From positions 1 to 33,402 of IMG/VR virus record IMGVR_UViG_3300030117_004916: a stretch of DNA of 33,402 bases; one strand, written 5' to 3'. This document shows, one piece after another, positions 5,101 through 14,694 of this stretch (position 1 is the first letter of the stretch; each line of letters opens with the position of its first letter). Below the pieces are notes generated by a model. That model saw only the letters and a program-made list of their open reading frames with translations. It had not been told where the DNA came from and ran no database searches. The translations under genes were made by a program, and so were the position numbers. The stretch is from a virus.

Positions 5101-5656
5101 ACGAGGTAGTGGCAACAAGCTCTCTCAGGAGGGTTTTAAAGCGGGCATTAAGGTTTTGATGGCCGAGTATAGTTGGAAGCCCGACGAGGAGCAACTACGG
5201 CAATGGTATCGCACATTGGGTTGGATTTCCGATGATGCGTGGATGAACGCCATCGACAACTGGCTGTTAGGCGATAGTGAGTGGAGACCTAAGCCGGGGC
5301 AGCTACTCAAAATGGCGCAGCAGACCACGCCACGCGAACAGGCCATGAAGGAGCAGCAAAAGAAGGAGGAAGCTGCACGCAAGCGGGAAGAGGACCGCAA
5401 TGTTAAACCTGTTACACGCAACTGGCCCAAAATTCTTAGGGACGAGGAACAGATGTCGCATCAGGTGCGCCGGGCCATTTTGGGGCATTTGGGAATAACA
5501 CGAAAAACGCCGGGCGCTATTCAGATTGTCATGGATACAATACACATGATGACGATGGAGCAGGCGATGGTATTAGAGTACGACGATCCCGTGGCTGCGG
5601 CATTGCCGATAGCTGAAAAGCTGTATAAGAAACAGCAGAAGAGCGAGGAAAAATGA
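5051..5656 (+). CDS. Probable helicase-loader-like replication protein
   Basis: This 201-residue protein begins at an ATG with AAAGGAGA upstream and overlaps the end of the replication gene by 50 nt. Residues about 35-90 contain WKPDEEQLRQWYRTLGWISD and WLLGDSEWRPKPGQLLKM. The Trp/Pro pattern (tyrosine-rich helices, then a 'kWxPtpgdll' strand) is like the N-terminal domain of phage helicase loaders and related primosome proteins. A Lys/Glu/Arg-rich coiled segment follows (about 95-125). The C-terminal half is helical. Function is inferred from this pattern and from position behind the O-like protein. Confidence 0.55.
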   Translation: MTQAMQGLSSMTSTSAKRGSGNKLSQEGFKAGIKVLMAEYSWKPDEEQLRQWYRTLGWISDDAWMNAIDNWLLGDSEWRPKPGQLLKMAQQTTPREQAMKEQQKKEEAARKREEDRNVKPVTRNWPKILRDEEQMSHQVRRAILGHLGITRKTPGAIQIVMDTIHMMTMEQAMVLEYDDPVAAALPIAEKLYKKQQKSEEK

Positions 5657-6081
5657 AAAAGCCCGTACAGAGGCCCAAGCCAAGGGCCATTGACAACCCC
5701 TATGCTTCCACCACTACGGTGGGGACATCTCCGCCCATAACAGACCAGTTAGAACTGAGCTTGGGTAAGGGCGTAGTGCTGCGAGAGCAGGGGATGAACT
5801 TAGCAGCGATGAATAACAAAGAGAAGTTGGATATAGCGCGGGAAGTGGCCGTAGAGATTGCACAGGAAAAGGGCGAGGTGACTTCAGACGATGTTAGATA
5901 CCACCTCAACCTCAAGCCCAGCGATAGGCGCGACAGCCAAAATTGGATGGGGTCCATCTTCCGCGATAGGCGTTTTTCATATACAGGACGCCGCATAAAG
6001 AGCAAGATTGCCCGCAATCATGCCGCCGAGATAAAGGTATGGTGCCTTAACATAGAGGAAATAAACGCACATGCCACATAA
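5653..6081 (+). CDS. Winged-helix-like phage protein
   Basis: This 142-residue protein ends in a domain with EVTSDDVRYHLN, WMGSIFRDRRFSYTGRRIKS, NHAAEIKVWCL. The same order (vTsDDVr, G.iFR, yTGr..S.....H.r.i.vW.l) is common in small phage proteins thought to carry a winged helix. It is likely a DNA-binding accessory to replication. The start overlaps the preceding stop by ATGA. It is the last gene before the convergent terminator. Confidence 0.65.
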   Translation: MKKPVQRPKPRAIDNPYASTTTVGTSPPITDQLELSLGKGVVLREQGMNLAAMNNKEKLDIAREVAVEIAQEKGEVTSDDVRYHLNLKPSDRRDSQNWMGSIFRDRRFSYTGRRIKSKIARNHAAEIKVWCLNIEEINAHAT

Positions 6082-6134
6082 AAAAATTGCAGCCCTCGAC
6101 AAAGAATAATTTTTTACAGAAAGCCCATGACAAG

Positions 6135-6173
6135 CAAAAGTCCTTCGGACATTAAATGTCCGAAAGACTTTTG
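6135..6173. terminator. Bidirectional terminator between convergent operons
   Basis: Arms of 18 nt (6135-6152 and 6156-6173) pair around TAA with one C.A mismatch on the + strand (a G.U pair on the - strand). The ends are CAAAAG and CTTTTG, so both strands have a T-run after the stem. It lies where the + early operon meets the - late operon. Confidence 0.85.
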
Positions 6174-6206
6174 TGTTTATTGCTTATATGATCAGAAACA
6201 CAACTG

Positions 6207-6380
6207 TTAGTTGTTAGCATCGACGTAAGCCTGCCCCAGCACATACGCGCAGGCTATCGCTGCCATAGGCCACGTTACGTCAACGACGCCAGTAGACGCC
6301 GCCGCGCCAGCCGCAACCGTAACTGCTAATTTTCTGCTAACAACCTTATTTGTTACCGTCTTAAGAAGATTCTGTATCAT
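6207..6380 (-). CDS. Small membrane protein, holin-like candidate
   Basis: The ATG at 6380 (GGGAGG upstream) gives 57 residues: an amphipathic start, then VTVAAGAAASTGVV and WPMAAIACAYVLGQAYVDAN, which form one long or two short transmembrane helices. Similar 'WP..aia.aYvlgQa.vDa' proteins lie at the end of phage late operons. Holin activity is only a guess. An ATG at 6431 would add a Cys-rich stretch without a ribosome site. It overlaps the upstream gene by 20 nt. Confidence 0.65.
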   Translation of the reverse strand: MIQNLLKTVTNKVVSRKLAVTVAAGAAASTGVVDVTWPMAAIACAYVLGQAYVDANN

Positions 6381-6567
6381 TGGAGCCTCCCTCGTTGTCA
6401 GACAATTCTTGCAAAAGCTCCTGCATACCAATTAAATAACCGTGTTGACGATTATACATTTCGCGTGCTGCTTGCATTTGCTCCGCTGCGGTGCTGTGTG
6501 CTTGTTGCGCTTTTTTCATTTCATTTTGAATGTTAGCTATTTTTTCTTCTAAAGTTGCAATGTTCAC
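6361..6567 (-). CDS. Small coiled-coil protein (GTG start)
   Basis: The 68-residue product begins at GTG with GAGGAA upstream. Residues 5-58 are helical with heptad spacing (LEEKIANIQNEMKKAQQ, then AAEQMQAAREM), followed by an acidic tail. It lies between two membrane protein genes late in the operon. A spanin-like or minor virion role is possible, but it has no signal peptide or transmembrane segment. Confidence 0.7.
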   Translation of the reverse strand: MNIATLEEKIANIQNEMKKAQQAHSTAAEQMQAAREMYNRQHGYLIGMQELLQELSDNEGGSNDTESS

Positions 6568-6569
6568 GG

Positions 6570-6953
6570 CTATTCCTCTACGGGGGCTAAGGTGTCAAGG
6601 GGGACTTCGATTCGCATGCTTTTAAGCTCAGAGTTAGGAACCTTAAGCAATGTGCCACTAACAATTTTTCCATCTACTATATCATACAAGTAAAAAGTAG
6701 TAGCCATTATCGACGTTTTGGATATGCGTGCAGGTCGCCGGGTTCCGTTTGTATGAACATAACAAACCATGTTTTCATTGTATTCGGACCCTATGAACAT
6801 GGCTATCCCAGCCAAGGCGTTGGTCACAGATTCTTTCACAAACAGAAGGGCGAATCCGGCAGCGAATAGCCATATATATTGCTCTAACAACAAAGCCAAT
6901 CCCGATTGTTGCCCAAATTGCCGCAACGCTTCTTCTGTTGCTGCTTCGTCCAT
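6570..6953 (-). CDS. Membrane protein with MscS-like pore/beta domain
   Basis: This 127-residue protein has a helix at 25-42 (QYIWLFAAGFALLFVK), then VTNALAGIAMFIGSEYNEN, then a beta stretch with PARISKTSIMATTFYL, DGKIVSGTLLKVPNSELKSM. The order resembles the core of MscS channels: pore helix, glycine/alanine-rich turn, then a beta domain with 'V..I....T.l....g....vPNs.l'. It lacks the first two MscS helices. Whether it forms a channel is unknown; its position beside holin-like genes makes a lysis or osmotic role worth considering. Confidence 0.5.
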   Translation of the reverse strand: MDEAATEEALRQFGQQSGLALLLEQYIWLFAAGFALLFVKESVTNALAGIAMFIGSEYNENMVCYVHTNGTRRPARISKTSIMATTFYLYDIVDGKIVSGTLLKVPNSELKSMRIEVPLDTLAPVEE

Positions 6954-6982
6954 TCATAAAACGCTTTCGTGTAAATTGCTTG

Positions 6983-7393
6983 TTATTCAAGTGGGCGCAT
7001 GGCCCACGCTAAAGTGCTGCCGATTAAAACTTGTATTACACCAATTGTAGCTTCGTGTTCAAAGACAGGCGTCCATCGTCCCCACCCTCCAGCAACTTCA
7101 ACTACTTGATATGCAATAATTAGAATCGTCGCTGCCGTACTAGCGTAAGCTGCACTTGACTTTTCTTTTGCTTTAGCATGTTCCTTTTTGGTGAGTGTAA
7201 CTACTTCCGCATGAGCTTTTTTAACTTCTGCTTTAGCTGACCGAGCCTCTTGCGTACGCGCTCGTGCCACACTAGTAGCGGCTCCGCGCATACGCCTACA
7301 TTCGTCAAGCTCTTTCCAAAGTTGTGCGTAATGCTGTCGTAGTTCTGCAAAGCTGCCCACGCTCTTGGGATCGCGTGGTGGTTTTCCTAACAT
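6983..7393 (-). CDS. Coiled-coil membrane protein near lysis genes
   Basis: This 136-residue protein starts 1 nt after the tail-fibre stop. Residues 15-80 are charged and helical, with an Ala/Lys/Glu-rich coiled coil (ARSAKAEVKKAHAEVVTLTK). Two hydrophobic segments follow: ASTAATILIIAYQVVEV (about 86-102) and IGVIQVLIGSTLAWAM (about 117-132). The layout is not a known family to me. A virion-associated or lysis protein is possible. Confidence 0.65.
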   Translation of the reverse strand: MLGKPPRDPKSVGSFAELRQHYAQLWKELDECRRMRGAATSVARARTQEARSAKAEVKKAHAEVVTLTKKEHAKAKEKSSAAYASTAATILIIAYQVVEVAGGWGRWTPVFEHEATIGVIQVLIGSTLAWAMRPLE

Positions 7394-7394
7394 G

Positions 7395-10256
7395 TTAAGC
7401 TGCTTCTAAAGCCGCAATCTTGGTTTCAGCGGTTTCAAGACGCGCTTGCAATTCTTGGATTACCTTCAATCCGATCTGATTTAGGATTGAATATTTAACG
7501 GATTTAGTAGTAGTGCCTAAATCAACGTCTTTTTCTTCTGTTTCACCCGTATCGTTGCCTTCGTTATCTAAAATTGGCACTTCTTGACGCTGAGTATCTG
7601 GTGATTCAGAAACAAGATTTGGAAAAATGGTTTCTATTTCTTGGGCGACAACGCCAAGCATACTCTGTGCATTATCGCCGTATTCCGTTACGTCATGTTT
7701 AAATTTAAATTTGCGAAATTTAACTTGAGCAAAATCGTCCCAGTAACTTCGTGCGTCGGTAATATCTTGCTTGAGTTTAGAATCAGAATCCGCGCCGTAC
7801 GAGTTAGCCCGACTTGTAAAACTACCGTCTGAGTAAATAAACGCTTTAGTCTGAGTTGACGATTCGCATTTAAGGAAAAATACAGTTGTATTATTTGGGT
7901 TACCGCCTGAGCCGTGCAGGTATAATCCGTAAGGTGTAGATGATGTGCTGTTAGTGATCGTAGTGAATCCATTTGCATCAATGGAAAAACGCTCAACAGC
8001 ACCATTTGAGTTGATAAGAAATTTATTGTTAGAATTTTGATAGATAAGTGCAGCGCCTTCATCCTCACCATTCGCGTTCGTTAGCGACAGTTTCATTTGG
8101 CCGCTACTAGAGCCAGTAGTGCCAGTGCTGTAGATCGTCATACCTGCATTGAGGCCATCATTAAGGACAAAACCATCAGCCGAAGCTGAAACCGTTGCAG
8201 CAGCACCGAACTCCAATTTAGATCCATCATATCTTAGGTTGGCCTCGCCGCTCAGCGTACCACTGCCCGTGGCTGTTGTTAGGCGGCCATCGGCATCGTT
8301 AGCGAGTAGGGCTGTGCCACCGATTGTCAGAGCATCGGTTTCAAGTGTACCGTCGATGTCTACATTGCCGCTGAAGTCGCCCGTAGCGGCGTCGAGTTCT
8401 CCTGAAAGTGTGAGGTTGGCAAATCCCGTAGCGTTGTTAGAGTCGTCAATCGTAACACCGCTGTTTTGTCCTGTTTTGCCGCCTGTGCCGGTAAATCGCA
8501 CGATAGCATTGTCGGTGCTACTGCCCGGACCACTAAAATCGCCACTACCACTGACAGACCCCCAGCTTGGGATAGTTCCATTAGTCGTTAGCACCTGTCC
8601 GTTGCTACCCACGCCCAATCGCGCTAAAAAACCGCTGCTGTTGCGGTAATAAATATCGCCAGTAGCATCACTGCCTACAGCTAAACCAAAGTTTGTTAGT
8701 ATAAGGTCGTCAGCAGAGGCATCGACTAACACACTGCTACCGTCGGTATCACCAAAAAATTTAACATCATAGCCCGTGTCATTGACGCCTACTGTTACCG
8801 TAGCGTCTATTTGCACGGCCCCGTCAATGTCTACGGCATCAAGATTAGCTGTGCCGTCAATGTCTGCATCTCCACTTATGTCAAGTGTGGCCGCATCTAA
8901 TTCGCCTGTTAGTGTGACGTTTCTAAACGAGGCGATGTCCTTGTTGGCGTCAACTACAAGGCCTTTGCTTGCTGTAACCGTTCCCGCTGTTACGCCATCT
9001 AACACGTTAAGCTCGGTGGCGGTAGCAGATAAAGCCGTAGACCCTAATGTAAGTTGTCCATCGGGGACAATTAGGCCCGCAGCGCCACTAAATATTAAAT
9101 CATCAGCGGAGGTGTCCCATGTTATATTAGCAGATGCGGTGTCACCATACAAGATTACATCATAACCTTGATCATTAGCGCCAACCGTAATCGTTGCATC
9201 TACCTGCATGGCAGCATTTATATCAAGGGCTTGGTCAAACTTAATGGCTTCGCTGGAATTTGTAGTAACAAAAGTCATGTAGGCATTGTCAGCTTCTTCA
9301 ATTACCAACGCCGCCGCACTATTGTCTAATACTTTAATGCTACTGGCCGCAGAAAACTGCAATGCACCATCGGCCCCAGCCGAAAGAGTCAAATCTCCAG
9401 CTATGTCTACGGCTCCTGAAAAATCGCCAGTAGCTGCATCCAACTCACCCGTCAGCGTTAGGTTGCGAAACGACCCAATATCTTTGTTAGAGTCAACAAC
9501 TACGGCTTTGCTGGCAGCAACGGTGCCTGCCGTAACGCCATCTATTGTTTCTAATTCAGCCTCGTTTATTACCGCAGACCCTATTGTCAAGCCACCTACG
9601 GTAGCTACACCAGTAATCCCTGCTGTTCCCGCTACTGTTAGCCCGCCTGCCAGAGCCAGCGTTGAACTGGCAACCGTTGCGTTAGGTGTTAGAGTTAGAT
9701 GCGTAACATAAGTGCCAGCGGAAGCTATGTCGTTGCCAAGTGTTAGGGTGCCACCATCGGCTATGCTAAGTTTCCATTCATCTCCGGCGTCGTCGCCCTG
9801 ATCTGACTTGAGAACAATGCCAAGTGCGGCCCCTTCGACGGCAGCGGCAATCTCCAAAGCGTTGTTAGTCGTTTCGTCATACTGAAGACTAATGTCTTGG
9901 TCGGAGCCAAGGTAAATTTTCTTATCATCAGCCACATAAACGTCGCCCCACTCTAATGTGGCGCTTCCCAAGTCAGCGCCACCAGAGGCGTCGGGCAAAA
10001 ACGTCGTGCCAATTTTAAGGGAGCCGCTGATGGTTAGGTTGCGAATCTGATTGCTGCTGGAGGTATCGGCAAAATCTTTGTTAGAGTCCAAAACCACCGC
10101 TTTGGAAGCCGCCGCTTGACCAGCGGTAACGCCTAAGTTGTCAGCATTTAGGCTTCCGTTTGCCGTAGAAAGTATGTTGTCAAACTCGCCATTTAAACTC
10201 GACGCAGTAAGCGTGTCGCCCGTAGACCATGTAGTTTGCCTGCTAATAGTACCCAT
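7395..10256 (-). CDS. Tail fibre with C-terminal S74 intramolecular chaperone
   Basis: This 953-residue protein begins with a short virion-binding region and then has repeated beta modules, each with words such as LTLTGELDAATGDFSG, TELNVLDGVTAGTVTASKG and VDGT. The last about 130 residues form the S74 peptidase/chaperone domain: SDSKLKQDI (near 824) with the presumed cleavage serine, FRKFKFK, MLGVVAQEIETIFPNLV and a C-terminal coiled coil. In this family the domain assembles the trimer and is then cut off. The protein should bind the host surface. Module repeats may allow recombination of host-range segments. Confidence 0.9.
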   Translation of the reverse strand: MGTISRQTTWSTGDTLTASSLNGEFDNILSTANGSLNADNLGVTAGQAAASKAVVLDSNKDFADTSSSNQIRNLTISGSLKIGTTFLPDASGGADLGSATLEWGDVYVADDKKIYLGSDQDISLQYDETTNNALEIAAAVEGAALGIVLKSDQGDDAGDEWKLSIADGGTLTLGNDIASAGTYVTHLTLTPNATVASSTLALAGGLTVAGTAGITGVATVGGLTIGSAVINEAELETIDGVTAGTVAASKAVVVDSNKDIGSFRNLTLTGELDAATGDFSGAVDIAGDLTLSAGADGALQFSAASSIKVLDNSAAALVIEEADNAYMTFVTTNSSEAIKFDQALDINAAMQVDATITVGANDQGYDVILYGDTASANITWDTSADDLIFSGAAGLIVPDGQLTLGSTALSATATELNVLDGVTAGTVTASKGLVVDANKDIASFRNVTLTGELDAATLDISGDADIDGTANLDAVDIDGAVQIDATVTVGVNDTGYDVKFFGDTDGSSVLVDASADDLILTNFGLAVGSDATGDIYYRNSSGFLARLGVGSNGQVLTTNGTIPSWGSVSGSGDFSGPGSSTDNAIVRFTGTGGKTGQNSGVTIDDSNNATGFANLTLSGELDAATGDFSGNVDIDGTLETDALTIGGTALLANDADGRLTTATGSGTLSGEANLRYDGSKLEFGAAATVSASADGFVLNDGLNAGMTIYSTGTTGSSSGQMKLSLTNANGEDEGAALIYQNSNNKFLINSNGAVERFSIDANGFTTITNSTSSTPYGLYLHGSGGNPNNTTVFFLKCESSTQTKAFIYSDGSFTSRANSYGADSDSKLKQDITDARSYWDDFAQVKFRKFKFKHDVTEYGDNAQSMLGVVAQEIETIFPNLVSESPDTQRQEVPILDNEGNDTGETEEKDVDLGTTTKSVKYSILNQIGLKVIQELQARLETAETKIAALEAA

Positions 10257-10261
10257 GTATT

Positions 10262-12421
10262 TTACCTTTGCCCTTTTTCTTCTTCTTGCAATCTTTCTAT
10301 AAATTGACCCAAGGTCATACCCGTTTTAGCAAGGTCTTGCACGGTGTCATTGCCAAGGATTTCTCTTGCTTGTCTTGCATATCTTATGTAAGCCCTTGCT
10401 TGCCGCTGGGCTTCTTGCTGTGCTTGTGGGCCGCGCCCAAGCGCCCGCATAAAAGCAGGGCTATTAGCAATTCTATTAGATATGGCTAACATAGCACGCG
10501 GGGAATAGGCTGCAAGTAGGGGTACGCCAGCTAAAACCGTCAATCCCGTACCCATTATTCCACCCGTTAGAATGCCACCCCCCAATAACGTACCTGCCGC
10601 AGTTAGCTTTTTGCTCAGGTCTGCTTTTACAACCAAGCCTGTGCCAAACGATCTTGAACTCATTGCGCCAAGTATTTGCTGAATGCCTGTCTTGCTAACA
10701 AGTCGCTCAAGGTCTTTTACGCCCTCTTCAGTTTCCATTTGTTTGGCGAGCCTGTCTGATGAGGCATTTGTAACAACCCCTTTTTCTATGTCGTTGCCAT
10801 AGGTAGCTCGCACCTGATCTAATTTTTCTTGAGAGTCTCTGTATTCTTGCCGTATTTGCCTAAAGGCGTCTGCATCGGCCTTCTTGCCAACATCTTCAAG
10901 GTGTTGTTGCACTGCGCCCGTAGTGGCACTATGGAGCCGCCCTACTAAGGCGTCACGAACTCTTGCATCTCGCTCTTTCAATGGATTTTCTTGGACAAAA
11001 CGAAAGTCTTTATTTATAAGGTCTTCTATGGGCAACGATGGGTTGTCATTGAAATCGCTGGGAAGTAGGTTTTTGCGTATATGATTTCGCACAGTCGCAC
11101 GTTCGGAGTCAGAGAGGGGCGATGCCGTGCCTTGGGGGGACACAAACTCTACATCATATTCATATTTTTGTCCCGGCAGCGTTCGCAGTGCGCCTACTGT
11201 TTCGTTATTTAATTCTCGTATTGTTTGCACGCCCTCACCTGCCGCATCTAAGCCTTCATATATGCGACTGCCATCCTCTGCCTCGTCATAGAATTTAACT
11301 ACAATTCGCGCACCAAAACCTTCTTCGCCCCCGCTCATTGCTTCGTTAAGCACCTGATTTATGCGATAGGGCAATGTCGCATTGTCTCTCAAGTCCGTGG
11401 ATATTGTTTCTTGGACATTTGGTATAGCGCCTTCCGTCTTTGGCTTGCCATGAAAAAAGTCGTAGCGTGCGGCTCCGTATTTTTTAGACGCATTCTTTTG
11501 TATTTGCCCTATGCTCGCCCTCAGTCTTTCATGGACAGCTTTGAGCGCCCTTTTTGGCCTGTCAGCCGCAGCCAACATTACATTATATTTTTGCGGATCG
11601 CCAACATGCTTGTAAAGCTCCCTAACAGCATTGTCTGGTATTGAAGTTAAAAAACTTTGGACAAAATCTGCTATTATAGACCGCTTATTGCGGCCCGGTG
11701 GTGCCATTTCCTCTGTTAGTTTTTTAAACTTTCCTCGGGTAGACTTTGGCTTGACCTTGGTTTTTTTAGCCCGACGTTGTTGTAGGTAATCAACGACTTT
11801 GGGCCGTAGGTAATCAACAGCATCCTTGGCTTTGCTTGGAACTCCAATCATGGGATCGGCTACAACATCTGCAACTTGTATGCCCTTGGTGCGACCCACT
11901 CGTCCTAATCGTTCGCCTACTTTTGCCAATGATCCCAGCTTCGGAATTTTGCTTAACGCACCAGCGGCACTTGCACCGCCCGTAAACGGAAGTGCTATGG
12001 CTGATGCTAAATTCATAATTCCTTCGGTGGGATAGCCACTAACAATGTCTTCCGGCAAATCAACAACCGACTCCACAAACTCTTCTCCCACCTGGCGAGC
12101 AAGCCTCGTGTCCTCGTCTTCGTCGGTTCCCACGGCCAGCTTTGCGACCCCTGTCCCCAAAGAAACCAGTGGCTTTACGCCCTTTTCGATGGGGGAAAAT
12201 AAAACGTCTCCAAACTGCCCCGGTATTTCTTCGAGGCCCATTGCACCGCCCTCGCCTTCTTCTTCGCCATAATACAGGCGTGACAGAAAGCCTCTTTCTT
12301 CGTCTTTCTCTGCCGTAGAAGCGCGAAACCTTCGCAGCTTGTCTTGCGCCGACAGGCGTTTGGTGCCGCCGCTAGCTCGACTTCTAAAGGCTTGTAATTT
12401 TTGCTTGGCTGTTAGTGCCAT
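10262..12421 (-). CDS. Internal virion / DNA-ejection protein A
   Basis: This 719-residue protein has a basic N-terminus with a repeated LTAKQKLQAFRSR / LSAQDKLRRFRAS motif, an amphipathic segment near 115-170 rich in Ala and Gly, a basic central region (about 205-240) and helical stretches. Near its C-terminus is a hydrophobic region with LTAAGTLLGGGILTGGIMG and LTVLAGVPLLAAY. Long helical proteins with such glycine-rich hydrophobic patches next to the tail genes are typical of podovirus ejection proteins. I cannot assign it to a family by name. Confidence 0.7.
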   Translation of the reverse strand: MALTAKQKLQAFRSRASGGTKRLSAQDKLRRFRASTAEKDEERGFLSRLYYGEEEGEGGAMGLEEIPGQFGDVLFSPIEKGVKPLVSLGTGVAKLAVGTDEDEDTRLARQVGEEFVESVVDLPEDIVSGYPTEGIMNLASAIALPFTGGASAAGALSKIPKLGSLAKVGERLGRVGRTKGIQVADVVADPMIGVPSKAKDAVDYLRPKVVDYLQQRRAKKTKVKPKSTRGKFKKLTEEMAPPGRNKRSIIADFVQSFLTSIPDNAVRELYKHVGDPQKYNVMLAAADRPKRALKAVHERLRASIGQIQKNASKKYGAARYDFFHGKPKTEGAIPNVQETISTDLRDNATLPYRINQVLNEAMSGGEEGFGARIVVKFYDEAEDGSRIYEGLDAAGEGVQTIRELNNETVGALRTLPGQKYEYDVEFVSPQGTASPLSDSERATVRNHIRKNLLPSDFNDNPSLPIEDLINKDFRFVQENPLKERDARVRDALVGRLHSATTGAVQQHLEDVGKKADADAFRQIRQEYRDSQEKLDQVRATYGNDIEKGVVTNASSDRLAKQMETEEGVKDLERLVSKTGIQQILGAMSSRSFGTGLVVKADLSKKLTAAGTLLGGGILTGGIMGTGLTVLAGVPLLAAYSPRAMLAISNRIANSPAFMRALGRGPQAQQEAQRQARAYIRYARQAREILGNDTVQDLAKTGMTLGQFIERLQEEEKGQR

Positions 12422-12433
12422 ATTGCGCTTCCT

Positions 12434-14680
12434 TTAACGGACCCTTGAGTCAAGGCGCTTTAATTCTGCTAATGCCTCTTCGTCTACAAGATTGCCTTCA
12501 TCGTCGTAGGCCCGGTCTGCTAGCGTTTCCAAATACTCTTCACTGACCGATTCACTTGTTGACGTAGCCTGCGACGCGCCGCCCCCACCCTCATCGCTCC
12601 GTTTTTTATATGTCCCCGGCGCAGTTTTCGCAGCTTTCGCGATTGACGCCCGTATGTCTTGTAGAAGCTGGCGCTGTAAATCCGTACTCATATCGGGCCT
12701 GCCTGCCATGCGCTCAAGATTGTCATAGTCTGACATTGACAGTCGGCCCTCTTTCGACAGAGGCTTTAGCACTCTAAATACAATGTCTGCTGTTTGAGCC
12801 TTGAAGTATTCCTGATTTTTTACAGCGTCCCACCCTTGCGATCCCGGCATCAAATCCGCAGCAGCTTGAATCGCCCCAGCACCCCCACTCGGACCAAGCC
12901 CGGTAAGTAGGGCTGTAGTACCAAATTTTGGATTTTCGATATGCTCTTCAAGGCGCGTTAGCACTTGGTCAATTTGCGCTAGCTGAGTCGGATCTAAGTC
13001 ACCCGTACCCGCGCTATCGGGCAGGCCCTCGGCCACTGCCCTCATGCGATCCGTCTTTGCCTCATAGGATCTTAGCAGCAATTCATCTTTGTACCTATCC
13101 ACTTCTCTCTGTATGGCATCTTCTTCCAAGCCTTGCGCCCTAAGATCCTGTTCTTTCTGGTAGGCAATGGCATCTATTTCCCTTTGTGTTGCTTCATCTT
13201 CTAAGCGCCGCGTCCTTGCGATCTCTTCGTCCTGCATTGCCTCCAGACGCTCTTGCTCTTCTAACGCCCGCTTCTGGCTCATAAACTCCTGCCCACCTCG
13301 ACCAATGCCCGCTAACACATCAAACATACCTTCGCCCGCCGTAGTGCGTGGCATGCTTGGGACGACCATAGGATTTACGCGACCTCTTGTTAGGGCAGAA
13401 ATGGCTGTTGCCATGCGAGCTTCTTGTGCTGCACGATCTGCGGCTTCTTGTTCTCGCCGCCCACGTTTGTATTCGCCGCCCAACTCTCCAATCGTGCGAA
13501 GCCCCTGCAACACCAAGTCAGGGTTTTCGCGCACCAATTGTCCAATTTTGCCGCCCAAGCCCGCCAGACGCTCTAAGATGCCGGGGCCTGCGTCCGCAGG
13601 CAAACCTACAGCATTAGCAGCCGCAGGCGCTACACCTGCTTTCGTAGGCGTAGCAACCACTTCAGCCTCGGCGTCTGCGCTGGGCGTAACAATTGTTTCT
13701 TCCATCAATATTGGCCGCTCTTGATAACGACCACGCGTCGGATCAAACGCCTCTTCTTCGTCTTTTGCTTTTCCCACAAGACCTATTGGTCCCGGTAGAA
13801 GTGGGTAGCCTTCTTCTTGTCCAATTATGTCGATGTCTGGTCCTACCGCAAAACGCCTTTGCTGCAAACGCTTACCCGCAGGCTCATCGACTGAGGTTGC
13901 GTCTGCACTGGGCGTTGCAATTGTTTCTTCCATCAATATTGGTCGCTCTGGATAACGACCTCGCGTTGGGTCGAACGAATCACGACCCATTTCTTCTGCA
14001 ACAATCGCATCTTCTAATGAAAGATCGCTTTCAAATAAATCATTGGATACGCGCTGCCCACTTCTTGCCTCTTCTTCTCGTATGCGAGCTATTTCATCTT
14101 TCTCTTTTTGTGTCAACCGACGGGTTGCCATCCCATCCGTAGACTCAATAGCGGTAGTCCCATCCATAAAATCAGGAACGCCACTTATTGTTTGCTGGTC
14201 AGCTAACCTTGGCGATGCAAAGTCAGGTATTTTTTGGGGGTCAAGGCCGGGAGTCACCTCTACGTCTTGCTGCTCGCCACCTTGACGCATGCTTGGTGCG
14301 CCTAAAAAGTCTGCAAAACTGGTTACATCTACTGCTGGCAGATTGCCCAAAATATTCGTGGCATCTTCACGCAATCCACCCATTGCGTCTTCTATGGTTG
14401 GCAATGTGCTTTCTTGCCCCAGCACTTTGTCTATCGCTTGCCGTATATCTGCATCTGTAGGGGGAGTAAATCGCACTGTGGGCAAAGCACGTACAACTTT
14501 TTCAGGATCTACAGCAGTATACATTGGTCCCGTAACGTCGTCAGGCGCAGACCGCTCTAGTGACCTTATAATTTCGTTGATTCGACTGTATAGCGGCTGT
14601 AAGTCAAGCTCCGCTTTGTTACGCGCCCCACCGCCAACTTGTGCGCCTAACGCTGATTGTCCGTAAATCTGCGTTGCCAT
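12434..14680 (-). CDS. Internal virion protein B with internal duplication
   Basis: This 748-residue protein has a duplicated segment of about 29 residues (FDPTRGRYPERPILMEET ... TPSADA) in copies about 76 residues apart. The central part (about 380-560) is a charged coiled coil with EEQERLEAMQDEEIARTRRL. The C-terminal third is helical with a disordered Gly/Ser patch. Its size and position between tail genes and fibre suggest an internal or ejection protein. No enzymatic motif is seen. Confidence 0.65.
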   Translation of the reverse strand: MATQIYGQSALGAQVGGGARNKAELDLQPLYSRINEIIRSLERSAPDDVTGPMYTAVDPEKVVRALPTVRFTPPTDADIRQAIDKVLGQESTLPTIEDAMGGLREDATNILGNLPAVDVTSFADFLGAPSMRQGGEQQDVEVTPGLDPQKIPDFASPRLADQQTISGVPDFMDGTTAIESTDGMATRRLTQKEKDEIARIREEEARSGQRVSNDLFESDLSLEDAIVAEEMGRDSFDPTRGRYPERPILMEETIATPSADATSVDEPAGKRLQQRRFAVGPDIDIIGQEEGYPLLPGPIGLVGKAKDEEEAFDPTRGRYQERPILMEETIVTPSADAEAEVVATPTKAGVAPAAANAVGLPADAGPGILERLAGLGGKIGQLVRENPDLVLQGLRTIGELGGEYKRGRREQEAADRAAQEARMATAISALTRGRVNPMVVPSMPRTTAGEGMFDVLAGIGRGGQEFMSQKRALEEQERLEAMQDEEIARTRRLEDEATQREIDAIAYQKEQDLRAQGLEEDAIQREVDRYKDELLLRSYEAKTDRMRAVAEGLPDSAGTGDLDPTQLAQIDQVLTRLEEHIENPKFGTTALLTGLGPSGGAGAIQAAADLMPGSQGWDAVKNQEYFKAQTADIVFRVLKPLSKEGRLSMSDYDNLERMAGRPDMSTDLQRQLLQDIRASIAKAAKTAPGTYKKRSDEGGGGASQATSTSESVSEEYLETLADRAYDDEGNLVDEEALAELKRLDSRVR
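13689..13990 (-). repeat. Direct repeat inside internal virion protein B
   Basis: AATTGTTTCTTCCATCAATA begins at 13691 and again at 13919, each followed by similar DNA for about 60 bp. The copies are 228 bp apart, an exact codon multiple (76 codons), so the duplication keeps frame. Confidence 0.8.
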
Positions 14681-14694
14681 AATATCTGCCTATG

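Noticed and set aside
6062-6109. 12-codon frame after the last left early gene
   Set aside because: It overlaps the preceding stop, is very short and lacks its own ribosome site.
8149-9711. Long + strand ORFs opposite the tail fibre
   Set aside because: They are rich in Ser, Pro, Val and Ala, as expected from the antisense of repeated Gly/Ala/Asp/Thr-rich fibre sequence, and lack start signals.
10501-10512. GGGAATAGGCTG as a further AATAGG hairpin
   Set aside because: The right arm does not pair with the left, it is on the strand opposite to local transcription, and it lies inside a coding region.
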